Shown here piece by piece: positions 33,400-46,217 of a DNA stretch of 64,000 nt. The first letter of the stretch is position 1. Each line of letters starts with the position of its first letter. A model generated the notes under the pieces. It was given only the letters and a program-made list of their open reading frames with translations. It made no database searches and was not told where the DNA came from. The DNA comes from Taxillus chinensis (taxonomy: Eukaryota; Streptophyta; Magnoliopsida; Santalales; Loranthaceae). The DNA is taken from NCBI GenBank assembly GCA_023512835.1, contig CM042087.1, positions 4,064,021 through 4,128,020 on the forward strand. Reading direction: 5' to 3'. Both the position numbers and the translations under genes were made by a program.

Positions 33400-36300
33400 C
33401 ATTTCCTCGAGGCTGAGGAACCAGAGGGTTGAAGAAGAGTATGAGCGCTTCCCGAGTTTGTTCAGAAGCTTGAGATTAACATTCCATTTGTGAGTTTTGG
33501 AGCAGATGCCAGGTACGTAAAATACATAAAGATTTTGTGACAAAGAAGAGGAAATATGGGGATCATGAGACAGGGCACTAACGAGGTGAGCAAGGTGGTA
33601 ACCAGTTTGCCCATCAAGCATAAAGATCCGGGCAGCTTTAATCTCCCTTGTGTGATTGGCAATGCACGCACGCGGGCCCTATGTGATTTAGGGGCCAGCA
33701 TCAATTTGATTTCCTTTGCTTTGTACAAGCAGCTTCGCTTAAGGGCATGAAGCCCACTTCCATATCATTGCAGGAGACCGGTCCACCGGAAGACCGAAGG
33801 AATCATTGAAGATGTGCTAGTTAAAGTGGGCTCCTTCAATTTCCACGGATTTTGTTGTTTTGGAGATGGAAGAAGATGAGGAGTTAGCCTACTCCTTGGA
33901 AGACCGTTTCTCGAACGGGTGTGCTTGATCGATTTGCTCAGGGCAGCTACTCGAGAATTAATGAGGAGACCTTAGTCTTCCACATGGGGAAGGCCGCAGG
34001 TCAAGAGGAGGAGGATTGCCTTTGGGTTGAAGACCTTGAGGAATTGGTGGAAGATTACTGGCGAAGAAATTACCACCACCAATGATGAAGCCCTTCACCT
34101 ATAAGCTCAACAAGATGAAGAGATGTACTTGACGGCCGAGAAAGATGAGCAAACTACAAACTCTTTGGAGCAAGCCGAGGAGGAGAAAGAAGATGACGGC
34201 ATCCAACTCCGCCAAGGAGCTGCCTGGACACCTAAGGTATGAATTTCTAGACTCTACAAATCAATTCCCTGTCATTGTTGCTCTAATTTGAATGATGTGG
34301 AGTGTACTCAATTGTCAAGTCCTTAGGAAACACAAAAAGGCCCTAGGATGGAACATAAGACATTAGGGGTATTAGTCCAGGGATTTGCATGCATAAGATT
34401 TTGATGAATGATGATTTTAAACCCATCTAAAGACAAAGAAGATTAAACCCCGCCATGAAAGAAGTTGTTAGAAAAGAAATTTTAAAATGGAAAAATGCGG
34501 GTATAATTTATGCTATTTCGGATAGGGAGTGGGTGAGTCCATTGCATGTTGTGCCCAAGAAAGGGGGCATGACGTGATTAAGAATGAGAAAAATGAATTG
34601 ATCCCATCTCGACGTGACGGGATGGCGAGTGTGTGTGATAAGGAAGCCGAACAAGGCCACTAGGAAGGATCATTTTCCTCTTCCTTTCATGACCAAATGT
34701 TGGATAAGTTAGCGGCTAAGTCACTCTTGCTTTTTAGATGGCTATTCCGGGTATAATCAGATCATGGTTAAGCCCGAGGACCAAGAAAAGACCACCTTGA
34801 CGTGCCCTTTTGGCACATTTGCATTTAGGAGAATGCCATTTGGGCTTTGTAAGCCCCCGCCACCTTTCAAAGGTGTATGATGGCTATTTTTCAGGGTTTG
34901 GTTGAGGAGATCATGGAGGTCTTCATGGATGACTTCTCGGTGTTTGGTTCCTCCTACCAACAGTCTTGAAAAATCTAGATGTGGTCTTAAGAGATGTGAG
35001 GAGAAGGAACTAGTCCTAAATTGGGAGAAATGCCATTTCATGGTAACAGAGGGGATAGTTCTAGGGCACAAGGTGTCGCACATGGTTTGGAGGAGACAAG
35101 GCAAAAATCTCCCTATTGAGACTCGCCACCTCCAACTAATGAAAAAGGAGGAGAAGTTTCCTTGGCCATGCTGGCTTTTATAGGAGATTCATTAAGGACT
35201 TCTCAAAAATTGCAAAACCCATGAGTAGGTTGTTAAAAAAGACACAAGCTTTGAGTTTAATGAAGATTGCTTGAGCTTTTAACATCCTCAAGGGTAAGTT
35301 ACCATGCACTGTTATAGTCACACCCGAGGCTCAACCTTTTGAGCTAATGTGTGATGCGAGTGATTATCTTGTGGGGTAGTCTTAGGGCAAAGGCGGAAAA
35401 GGTGTTTAGGGTCATTTACTATGCTAGTAAGACCTTAGATGATGCTCAGAACTATACCACCACCGAGAAAGAGTTCTACTGTGGTTTATGGTGCAACAAG
35501 TTTAGACCCTACCTTTTGGGGTCTAAAGTCATTGTTTATACGATCATGCTGCATTGAAATATTTGTTTGCTAAAAAAGAAGCTAAGCCACGCTTGATTAG
35601 ATGGGTTCTCCTCTTACGGAATTTGACCTTGAAATTAGAGACACAAAGGGAGCCCTAAATTCGCGGCTGATCACCTCTCCCGTGTGGAGAATGCCCTAAG
35701 TCTCTACCCATTGTAGATGACTTTTCCGATGAGAAGTTGTTTGAGGTGCATCATCTTCCTTGGTTTTGACATAGCAAATTATTTAGCCACCGGGTTCATA
35801 CCCAAGCGGTAGACTACCACCAGAGAAAGAAATTGGTAGTGGATGCTAGAAATACATTTGGGAAGACCCAACTTTAAGGAGGTGTCCAGACCAAATCATA
35901 AGAAAGTGTGTCCTTGAGGAGGAGGTAGATGACATAATACATCATGTCATGCATCACATTATGGGGGCCACTTTGGGGTCAAAGAACTGTGGCTAAGATC
36001 ATGCAGGGTGGCTTTTATTGGCCTCACATGGTGAAAGACACCTATGCCACATCAAAAAGTGTGATGATGTCAAAGGGTAGGTGGTCTATCTAGGAAAAAT
36101 GAGAGCCATTACCGGAATTCTTCCAGTTGAAATTTTTGACATTTGGGGCATTGACTTCATGGGGCCATTCCCCAATTCGATGGGTATTCATACATTTTGC
36201 TTGCTGTGGATTATGTGTCTAAGTGGGTGCTATTCCTACTAGAGTGAATGATGCTAGGGTTGTGACTCACTTCCTTACTAGGAACATCTTTAGCCGTTTT

Positions 36301-36960
36301 GGGACACCAAGGGCTATAATCGTGATGAGGGTAGTCATTTCGCAATAAATTGTTTGATAAATTATGAAAAGTATGGTGTCACTCATAGGAAGTCTTTAGC
36401 TTACCACCCACAAGCTAATGGACAAGCGAAGTGTCCAACAGGGAGATTAAGGCCATTTTAGAGAAAACGTTGGAGCCAATAGGAAAGATTGGTCTCAAAG
36501 GCTTGATGAAGCCTTATGGGCATATGGACAGCTTACAAAACTCCATTGGGATGTCACCTTACCGTATTCTATATGGTAAGGCATGTCACTTGCTCGTGGA
36601 ACTAGAACACAAGGCTCATTGGGCCTTGAAGAAGTTAAATTTCAACCCACAAGAGATCAAGGAGCTTAGGATGACTCAATTAATTGAGTTAGATGAGCTT
36701 AGGTTGGATGCCTATGATATGCAAATTTTACAAAGAAAGAACTAAGAAATGGCATGATAGCAACTCAACAATGAACCTTTAACCTTAGGGCAGAAAGTTC
36801 TTCTATTTAACACAAGGTCGAGGTTATTTCTGGCAAATTAAGGTCCAAGTGGATGGGACCTTTTGTAATAGTTGATAAGAAGCCATATGGGAGCTTTGAG
36901 CTCCAAGTCGTAGATGGCAAGAAATTTTGGGTGAATGGCAATAGGCTGAAACCATACTTT
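33400..36960 (+). pseudogene. A2 pol (protease, RT, RNase H, integrase), heavily frameshifted
   Basis: The whole Athila pol can be followed against A1. Protease CDLGASINLISFALYKQL is near 33680, RT FMDD near 34925-34933, RNase H CDASDY near 35350, integrase GIDFMGP near 36150, a DEGSHF-type block near 36320, and the C-terminal block ending at 36745 and beyond. Frames rarely stay open for more than 100 codons. Losses cluster at CTG, CAG and TGC positions of A1. At 36748 A2 keeps the TGG that A1 changed to TGA. Confidence 0.88.
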
Positions 36961-37839
36961 GATTCAACTCGAGGGAGATAGTTGTTCCCTCTCTTTCACC
37001 ATTGCATGATCATAACCGAAAGTCTAGCTACAGACTTTAAATAAAGCGCTGGTTGGGAGGCAACCCAATGTTTATTGCTATGTTTTATTTTATGTTATTT
37101 TCTTTTATTTATTTTATTCAATAAATTTGTTTGCAAGCTAACCATGTGGGAGACTTTGTTCCTTTCTTAGCTAACCATGTGCGGGATGAGCAAATTATTG
37201 GGTCCTGAACTTTTGGAATTATTTTTAAAGTCAAAGTCAAGGAGCAAGGAGCAAGTGAAGCCCAAAAATGCTTGAAGATGGGTTCAAACAATTCACGTGC
37301 AAGACTTAAAGATGGTCCATAATGCTTAAGCAACTCGGTGGAGAAATTGGGCCGGTTTGGGCTGAATGTGAATTTGCACGTGAATTGCCCAATTCACGTG
37401 CACCTCCTTTCGAGCGGTAACTTTCTGGAATGGTAGATGAGACCATGTGAATCACGTTTACTCTTGCACGCGAATTGATATTGTCTAGGAGGCCCAAAAA
37501 TGCAAAATACCGATTTTAGCCCTCCTAAAGCTTCCCACAATTCACGTGCAAGGAAGTATTGCTTGCAAGCTCGGTGGGGACCCACCACCAAAGTTTGGGA
37601 CGATTCGACTCGCACGCCAATTCAGCCAATTCACGTGCAGAGGGTATTTTGGTGAACACTCGAAAAGTTAGGGGCACGGTATCACGCCAATGGAGCATCT
37701 TTCCTTGCACGCTATAAAAGGAGGCCATCTTCAAAGGCTTCCACACCAAAATCCTCCGGATCCGAGTATTAGAGAAACTCGCCCTTTTCTCTCTTGCTCT
37801 TCGTTTTTCGCTCTTTGTTCTTATTTTCTCATTCCAAAG
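36961..37839 (+). promoter_or_regulatory. A2 post-pol spacer and env promoter region
   Basis: It matches A1 28440-29358: the GGTTG/CAACC hairpin at about 37051-37066, several CACGTG words (near 37294, 37378, 37396, 37544 and 37633), and TATAAAAG at 37713-37720. The arrangement confirms that the G-box cluster and TATA belong to the family and not to A1 alone. Confidence 0.55.
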
Positions 37840-40137
37840 ATGGTGCGCACAAGGAGGACCGGCCGGAGGAGGTGCACTCACCTAGTGCCGATACCAAGCC
37901 GAGGAGGAGATACTCTGGGGCATGCTCTTGACATGCGGGCTTTGGAGGCTTCGAGCCGGGGCTGGGCTAAGAGGTGGTCGTTAAAATTCAAACTACGGGA
38001 TTACAAGGTTAGTATCCCACCGCCTATTTCTTATTCTCGCCCTACAAGACTTCTATGCATCTGTCTCTGGGAGTGAGGATGAACCGATAGGGGTTGTGCA
38101 AGGGGTTTATGTCGAATAACCCCCGATATTATTAGAAATTGCTTTAACCTCCCTGAACCCGTAGTAGCTTCCCTCGCCTAAGCCTAGGAGAATTTGGTCC
38201 GCATGTAACTATGCTAGAAAATTTAAAGTCGAAGGCGATACCAAGAATGGTTTTGTTGGAAAATTTAGATGCCTAGCTTACCTGGTAGGGAAATGCTTAT
38301 TGATTCGGACAGTGGGCTAGATAGGTGCCTAAGCCACACCGGAGTTCATGTAAGCATTGATCATATGCTAAATGTGGATTGGGCCACTACCATTTTTAAC
38401 GGTGGAGAAAAACTCATCCAAGCGATCAATGGCGAAATTTTGTGTGTGATATTTCAAAGCATGCCGCTTTGCATTTTCCTCCATGGAGAGCATTACTTTT
38501 CCTTCTCACCGGGTGTTAAGAGTATTGCAAGTGAAGGAGGTTTGGGGGTCGTACCCGAGGTCATTGGCAACCAATGTTCCTCCTCCATCACGCCCGCTAG
38601 GCACGGTGTTCATGTGGAGCGATCCACGGACTTTGCAAGGAGACCTCTCCTCATTTGGATCAAAGGAAGCAGACTCTATACTGGACTCACCGCCATGTAC
38701 ATGCGGTTTAATGTACACAAAGAAGACATTTTCAATTTCTTTTCAAGGCATTAGTGGGCGGTGGTGAGCAAGTGGAGGTCATCAATTGGGCATCACTAAT
38801 GGGCACATCCTAATGCCCAATTTGAAGAATTAATGGCACTCATCTCTGGAGACCAACAAGCTACTTCACAACCTAGAACCAGAGCATGGGAGGCCCCGGA
38901 TATAGCTACTCATGCATCACCTAGAGCATGGGAGGCCCCGAAGCTCCTCCTGCCGCATCTATCGAGCTTGGAGGCAAGAAACACAGCAGCTCGGGAGGCC
39001 AATGCCAGAACACGGCGCGAGGTGGAGCCACGAGGAAGGACAATAAAGAAGTCAAAGGCCTCTAGGCAAAATTTGGAAGGCTTTGAGCAAGAGGAAAGCA
39101 TCAAAACATTCTCCTATAGTGGAGATATATACGAAGAACCCTCTCCATCTCCCGAAGATTCTTATCCGCCCGGGTGGATCACCTCAACCACAATCTTCGC
39201 TAGGCCAACCCATTATCATCCAAGAGGAGGCAGAGCCAGCAACGGGGTATTCACCCTTCCAACCTCAAGAGGAGGAGAGCCGCAGCGGGGTATTCACCCT
39301 TCCGGCCTTTTCGGATCCCGCATATTCTCGGGCCCCGGGCCTGTTATACTTCCAGGATCTTGGGGTGCATACATGCCTGCTGAACCTAAAGATCTACTTG
39401 GCCCTCCTATTCATTTAATCATTAATCCAGCTTTATCGTGCGAAGAGAGCCAAGCAGTTTGAAGAATTCATCAATTCCACAGTCATGGGGCTCGATTTAT
39501 AGGGATAATGATATCTTCACTCCTTTTAGCTTGAAGAGGATCTCAGAGAATGAATATCTCTATGCCGACGAGATAGACCTCTTTTGCAGGACCATGCGGT
39601 ATGTAGTGGAGGCCGAGCCTCATAATTACCCCTTAGCGGGTACACTTCCATCACTGTGTGAGCTTTTCAATCAACCCTTGTCCGAAGAGGTGTGGCGCCA
39701 ACGCATTAATGGAGAGAATGAGGGCACCGCCCTTGGCATGGTATCATGAGGTGCCGATTCGGTGCACATGACCGCCACTATGTACTTGTCCGTGTGAATC
39801 TGGATGTAGGCCATGCGTGTCTATATGATCCAAGCCAAGGCGAAGGGTTTGCTAGACGGAAAAGACAGGTTAGTGCATGGGTTCATCAAACGCATGAAAG
39901 TGGCAATGATCAAAGAAGGCTTGTTGGCGGACAAGCTCCCTCTTATTCACTACAATGAAATGCAAATTCCCCAACACTGACCAATTCAGTGTGGGATCTT
40001 TGTTTGCTACACATGATGGGTATTACTGAAGGAAGGAAAATTGGGAAGGCGCGGCGAGACGTCGGCTGACTTTGTGGCTCGGAGTGCGACGAATGGTGGC
40101 CAATGTCATCTCTATAAAAGGTGCCAAACCAGGGGTA
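37840..40137 (+). pseudogene. A2 env-like ORF with Ulp1-like end, degenerate
   Basis: It starts MVRTRRTG at 37840 as in A1. Blocks of the A1 protein recur in different frames: SIDHMLNVDWA near 38355, then the Pro/Ser-rich linker (38830-39330), GPPIHLIINPALS near 39405, ENEYLYADEIDLFCRTMRYV near 39550, and RHYVLVRVNLDVGHACLYDPSQG near 39775. The Cys block survives only as a damaged CGIFVCY near 39995. Many one-base changes destroy the frame. Confidence 0.82.
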
Positions 40138-41687
40138 AGCTGTTTTTCCTACTCCTTCTTTTTATGCCATGCGGACATAGATATTTAGGTGTGGTGTATG
40201 GGAGTGACTTGAGCCACTTGCTTGTCTTTTATGTTGTGATCGCATGTTTTATTTAATTAAAAAAATGTTTTTAGTTGCATGATTGTTTGAGTTGTTTGCT
40301 TGAATGATTTGCTTGTGGAGACATGGATATTAAGTATGCAATTTTGGCTTAAAATTTAATTTTTATGCCACATTAGTATCATGTTGTGATAATGGTGTTA
40401 AAGTAGTTAAAATGTGCTCGAATTGGTTTAATCATGTCTATATCTCTTGAATGATATCACCATGTTTTTGGAGCTGAGTTTTGAATATTAGCGAGCATGA
40501 AATGCTTATGATAGACCTAAGTAACCCTTAAAGTTGAGTGAAAAAGAAATGAAAAATGAGAACGACTTCTTTTTAGCCCTTGAGGACATTTAGGGGTATG
40601 GGTAATAATTTGATTTGCTACTCATCTTGCATTCAACATTGGTTATTTAATGGTAGGAGTCAAGTAAGCATGTGATTACTTATTAGTGCTCGGTGTTTGG
40701 TGTTTAGTTAGGATGCAAGACCTCAAGTCATTGTGATTGTCTTTGCATTCTTTTCTTTATTGTGTGATATTATTAGAAAAGGCTGTGATATAGAATGTGA
40801 AAAAGCCATCACTTAATTAGGAAATGGGATGTGAGACATCAATGACTTTCTGTCTCTCCTATTGTAGCAAAATGGCAAGGGGTATGCATTAGAAAAATCA
40901 GTCTTATTTATGTGTTATGTGAGTAAAAACAAAGAAGAGTGAATAATCCATCAAGGGAGAGCATAAAATGCAACCTTGTAAGGTTATTACTTAAAAAAAA
41001 AAAAGAAAAAAAAAGAAAAGAAAGAAAGATTCAGAATAAAAGCCAGAATGGCTTGATGTTCTTATGTGTGATTATTTAGTTGTGAAGCCACATTGGATGA
41101 ATTGTGTTTTGTTTTAAGAATGTTGAGCTCAATTCTTTGGCTCATGTTTTGTTTTATCAGTTATTAGAATAGAGTGTGAGTTTATTGAGTTTAGACTAGC
41201 GTGTGAGTTCAAATAAAGTAGAATAGAGAGTGTGTTTTCTTTGATGAGCCATAGGGAACTCTCATGATTGTTTGGCAAGTACTTAATCAATAGCTGATGG
41301 CAGTAGAGATAGAGTTTTCCATCCATTGTTCATTGATAGGTATTGGGGCTTGAGAATTATTATATTTGAGTGAGGCTGCTTATCCTTGGTAAGAACTTAA
41401 AGGGAAACTAGGTGCTATTTTATCATGGATTGCTTGCTCATATCTGAAATTTAAGTGGAGATATTGCATGGTTGTTGGACTAGGGATATGGACATGAATG
41501 AACTAAGTTATGACTCATTTTGATGTTTAAATTCCCATTTCATCATGATAGAGTTGCATGCTTAGGAAACCATGATTCTCCTTGATTGTTATTTTATTTT
41601 TCTTCCGTTTGATTGCGTGTTTATTTTATTTTTGCATGCTTGTATGTTTTTGCTTGAGGACAAGCAATGGTTTAAGTGTGGTGTATT
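40138..41687 (+). other. A2 3' untranslated region
   Basis: T-rich sequence without genes, homologous to A1 44718-46217. It includes an A-rich low-complexity stretch at about 40995-41028. The end, GGTTTAAGTGTGGTGTATT before the LTR, is the likely degenerate purine tract. Confidence 0.6.
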
Positions 41688-43189
41688 TGATAACGTGCAT
41701 TTTATGCCGTTATTCTAGTATTTATTAGGATGTTTAAGAGCATGATTAGAGCCGTATTGCCTCATATTTCATATATATTTGCTCTAACCCCTAGGAAGTT
41801 GCTATTGGCAAATACATGCGTTAAGTGTTTTGGCGATTTTGGACCTCACTTTTGACATAGTAGATGGCCTCAAACAATTGGCGTGCAAGAAGCAAAGTTG
41901 CTTGGAATGATGTCCTCAACATGCCACAGAAATTTCAGAGCATTTGGAGCTGATTTGGAGCTGAACGTGAATTCACCCATTTCACGTGCAAGCCTATTTT
42001 TGCCTCTCAGGCCTCTACATGATGCAAGGAAGCTTGGGGAGAAGTTTGAGCTGATTTGGAGGTGCACGTGAATTCACCATATCACGTGCAAATTGGCGTG
42101 CAGAGATATTTTTGGACCGATCCAATCGTTTTTCCATGCTGATCATTTGTTTCTAAAGGCCCAAGTCCAAATTGTGGATGGAAGATAGAGTTTTTAATGT
42201 TTCGAGTGTTACTTATCAAAACTATGCCGTTTTGATAAGTGGGCTAGGGTACACACCTCAAAGCCCATCCAAACTCTATAAATACAAGCCTCCACACCTT
42301 TGCTAGCTATGCCTAACCCCCCTACACGTTTTTAGAGAGAGAGAGGCTCCACGTCTTGGAGGCTGTCCTTGACCTAGGAGAGCGAAAATCCGCAGCGCCG
42401 CCGCAGCCGTCGCGGATTTTGGAGCCTGGATTTGAAGCTTTGCTGTGCGCGTGATCAGAAGAAGATGTTGAGCTTTTTCGCTTTGTGTTTGCTTGTAATC
42501 ATGCGTGAGTAGTCTTTTAATCTAGGGAGCATGTAGCCCCTTGTTGCTTTCTTTGTGTTTATGAATATTGGGTTTGGATGATTGAAGTTTTGCATGTTTT
42601 ATGAATCGTTCTTAATTCCATCTTTGGATGTACACCTTGGTATTCTTAGCCCTAGTCAGGGCGGATTGAGTTTCATAACTTATTTGTAATTGGTGTGATC
42701 ATTATCCTTTTGCAAGTATGATTTATTGGCTTTGCATGTTTGTGTGTTTAGATGACCATTCGGCATACAACTCTTAAAAGGACCTCAATGACCATTTGTT
42801 GTCCTTGGCTTATGTTTAACATGTTTTCAATCGACAACCCTAATACCATGAACCAGAGAGATAACATAGGGAGGTGAAATTGTGACCCTAGATGCTTTTA
42901 ATCCTTGAATCTTAATCCTAAAATCGTTTACTTTCTTTTGTTTATTCGAAAACCAAATAAAAATTAGATCTTTAGTTTAAAAAAGAAAACTTTTTGCCAA
43001 GACATTTTATAAACAAGAGTAATTGGGTGATTTGATTTGAGAACTAGAGAACTAGGCTAATCCCTCGTGGGTTCGACCCCTTTCTTGCTGCTATTCTTTT
43101 AGTGCAAACTTAGGGAATTTATTATTTTGAAGAGGGATTTAACGACATTAGCTAGCTCTTTTAGAGAGGCTAAAAAATCTTGTCTGTCA
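41688..43189 (+). mobile_element. A2 3' LTR
   Basis: 1502 bp, TGATAACGTGCATTTT to TGTCTGTCA, followed by GACAT. It is nearer the A1 LTRs in length than the A2 5' LTR is. It keeps the CACGTG words, the palindromic element (42215-42236) and TATAAATA (42277). Small CTG-related losses appear after about 42380. Confidence 0.93.
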
Positions 43190-43194
43190 GACAT

Positions 43195-44717
43195 CTCCTC
43201 ATTTGGATCAAAAGAAGCAGACTCTATACAGACTCACTGCCATGTACATGCAGTTCAATGTACACAAAGAAGATATTTTCAATTTCTTTCAAGGCATTAG
43301 TGGGCAAGTGGTGAGCGAAGTGGAGGTCATCAATTGGGCAGTCACTAATGGGCACATCACAAGTGCCCAATTTGAGGAATTAATGGCCCTCATCTCTGGA
43401 GACCAACAAGCTACTTCACAACCTAGAACCAAAGCATGGGAGGCCCCAGATGTAGCTGCTCATGCATCTCCTAGAGCATGGGAGGCCCCAGAAGCTCCTC
43501 CTGCTGCCTCTACTGAAGCTTGGAGGCAAGAAACACAGCAGCTCAGGGAGGCAAATGCCAGAACCTAGTGCGAGGTGGAAGCCCTGAGGAAGGACAATAA
43601 AGAAGTCAAAGGTCTCCTAGGCAAAATCTGGAAGGCCTTGAGCAAGAGGAAAGCATCAAAACGTTCTCCTATAGTGAAGATATCTGATGAAGAACCCTCT
43701 CCATCCCCTGAAGTTTCTTATCCAGCCCGGGCTGATCCACCTCAACCAGAACCTTCTACTCGGCCATCCTACTATCACCTAGAGGAGGCAGAGCCAGCAA
43801 CAGGGTATTCACACTTCCAGCCTCAAGAGGAGACAAAGCCAGCAGAAGGGTATTCACCCTTCCAGCCTTTTACTGATCCTGCATATTCTCAGGCTCTTGT
43901 GCCTGCTATACCTCCTATCTCTTGGGGTGCATACATGCCTGTTGAACCTGAAGATCTTCTTGGCCCTCCTATCCATTTAATCATTAATCCAGCTTTATCA
44001 TCTGACGAGAGCCAAGCAGCATTTGCAGAGTTCATCAATTCCACGGTTCAGAGGGCTCGCTTTATACGGGATAATGATATCTTCACCCCTTTTAGCCTAA
44101 AGAGGATCTTAGAGAATGAATATCTCTACTGCGACGAGATAGACCTCTTCTGCAGGACCATGCGCTATGTAGTGGAGGCTGAGCCTCATAACTACCCCTT
44201 AGCTCAGTTGACTTCCGTCATGCTGTGCGAGATATTCAATCAACCCTTGTCCGAAGAGGTGTGGGGCCAACGCATCAATGGTGAGACTGAAGGGCACCGC
44301 TCTTGGCATGGTATGCATGAGGTACTGATTCCGGTGCACATTGACCGCCACTATGTACTGGTCCGTTTGAATCTGGATGTAGGACATGCCGTGCTATATG
44401 ATCCAAGCCAAGGCGAAGGGTTTGCCAGACGGAAAAGACAGTTAGTGCATGGATTCATCAAACGAATCAAAGCGGCGATGATCAAAGAAGGCTTGTTGGC
44501 AGACAAGCTACCTCTTATTCACTACAATGAAATGGAAATTCCCCAACAGCCTGACCAATTCAGCTGTGGGATCTTTGCTTGCTACTACATGATGGCTATT
44601 CTGCAAGGGAAGGAAACTTGGGAAGTGCGCGGCGAGACGTCGGTTGACTTTGTGGCTCAGGTGCGACGAATGGTAGCCAATGTCATCTACTATTACAGTG
44701 TGCCAAACCAGGGGTAA
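43195..44717 (+). pseudogene. A1 env-like ORF, C-terminal part with Ulp1/C48-like protease domain
   Basis: The frame continues exactly from 30193 once A2 and one duplication copy are ignored. It is open to 44717 except for one TAG at 43566-43568 (A2 has CGG there). The order is helical region, Pro/Ser/Glu-rich linker (43680-43920), then a compact domain. In the 43575-44717 stretch, DRHYVLVRLNLD gives His259, LYDPSQG gives Asp276, and PQQPDQFSCGIFACYYM gives Gln325 and Cys331. This is the His-Asp-Gln-Cys order and spacing of Ulp1/SENP (C48) SUMO proteases. An adenovirus-type or other cysteine protease of the same fold is the alternative. Activity is unproven. Confidence 0.8.
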
Positions 44718-46217
44718 GTGTTTTTCCTACTCCCTATTTTATGCCATGAGGACATAGCACATTTTAAGTGTGGTGTATGGGAGTGACTTGAGCCACTTGC
44801 TTGTCTTTTATGTTGTGATTGCATGTTTTATTTATAATTTTATCCTAGATAGTTTGTTAGTCATTTATTTTATATAAAAAAAACTGTTTTTAGTTGCATG
44901 ATTGTTTGAGTTGTTTGCTTGAATGATTTGCTTGTGGAGGCATGGATATTAAGTATGCAATTTTGGCTTAAAATTTAATTTTTTATGCCACATTAGTATC
45001 ATGTTGTGATAAGGGTTTTTACGTAGTTAAAATGTGCTCTAATTTAGTTTGATCATGTCTTTATCTTTTGAATGATATCACCATATTTTTGGAGCTGAGT
45101 TTTGAATATTAGCTGAGCATGAAATGCTATGATAGACCTAAGTAACCCTTAAAGTTGAGTGAAAAAGAAATGAAAAATGTGAACAGCTTCTTTTTAACCC
45201 TTGAGTGACATTTATGGTTTATGGGTAATAGTTTGATTTGCTACTCTTCTTGCATTCAACATTGGTTATTTAATGGTAGGAGTCAAGTAAGCATGTGATT
45301 ACTTATTAGTGCTCAGTGTTTGGTGTGAGGAGTTAGGATGCAAGACCTTTAAGTCACTGTGACTGTCTTTGCATCCTTTTCTTTATTTTGTGATATTATT
45401 GGAAAAGGCTGTGATGCACATTATGGAAAAAGCCTATCACATTTTGAAAAGGGGTATGCATTACTAAAAAAAAAATCAGTCTTATTTATGTGTTATGTGA
45501 GTAAAAAAAAAAGAGTGAATAATCCATCAAGGGAGAGCATAAAATGCAGCCATGTAAGGTTATTACTAAAAACAAAAAAAAGATTCAGAATAAAAGCCAC
45601 ACTGGCTTGGTGTTTATGTGTGATTATTTATTTGTGAAGCCACATTGGCTGAATTGTGTTTGTTTTAAGAGTATTGAGCTCAATTCTTTAGCTCATGATT
45701 TTGTTTTATTGAGTTAGTAGACTAGAGTGTGAGTTTAAATAAAGTAGAATAGAGAGTGTGTTTTCTTTGATGAGCACAATAGGGAACTCTCATGATTGCT
45801 TGGCAAGTACTTAATCAATAGCTGATGGCGAGTGTAGAGATAGAGTTTTCCATCCATTATTCATTGATAGATATTGGGCTTGAGAATTATTATATTTGAG
45901 TGAGGCTGCTTATCCTTGGTAAGAACTTAAAGGGAAACTAGGTGCTATTTTATCATGGATTGCTTGCTCATATCTGAAATTTAAGTAGTGATATTGCATG
46001 GTTGTTGGACTAGGGATATGGACATGAATGAACTAAGTTACGACTCATTTCGATGCTTAAATTCCCATTTCATCATGATAGAGTTGCATGCTTAGGAAAC
46101 CATGATTCTCCTTGATTGTTATTTTATTTTTCTCCCGTTTGACTGCGTGTTTATTTTATTTTTGCATGCTTGTATGTTTTTGCTTGAGGACAAGCAATGG
46201 TTCAAGTGTGGTGTATT
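44718..46217 (+). other. A1 3' untranslated region
   Basis: No gene. T-rich sequence with A runs (about 45463, 45508 and 45570), matching A2 40138-41687. The sequence just before the LTR (GGTTCAAGTGTGGTGTATT) takes the place of the purine tract. Confidence 0.65.

Larger units (their letters stand above)
30194..43189 (+). mobile_element. A2: Athila element nested in A1's env-like ORF
   Basis: LTRs at 30194-31650 and 41688-43189 belong to the same family as A1. The flanks are GACCT (30189-30193) and GACAT (43190-43194), a target duplication with one mismatch. Unlike A1, it keeps a gag region. The coding parts are recognisable throughout but are broken by dozens of one- to three-base losses and by CTG/CAG to CCG/CGG differences against A1. 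It is 12,996 bp long and the innermost large element. Confidence 0.93.

Noticed and set aside
40990..41030. A-rich tract as the tail of a LINE or SINE
   Set aside because: The same A-rich stretch occurs at the equivalent place in A1 (about 45463-45580), so it is part of the Athila 3' untranslated region. There is no target duplication around it.
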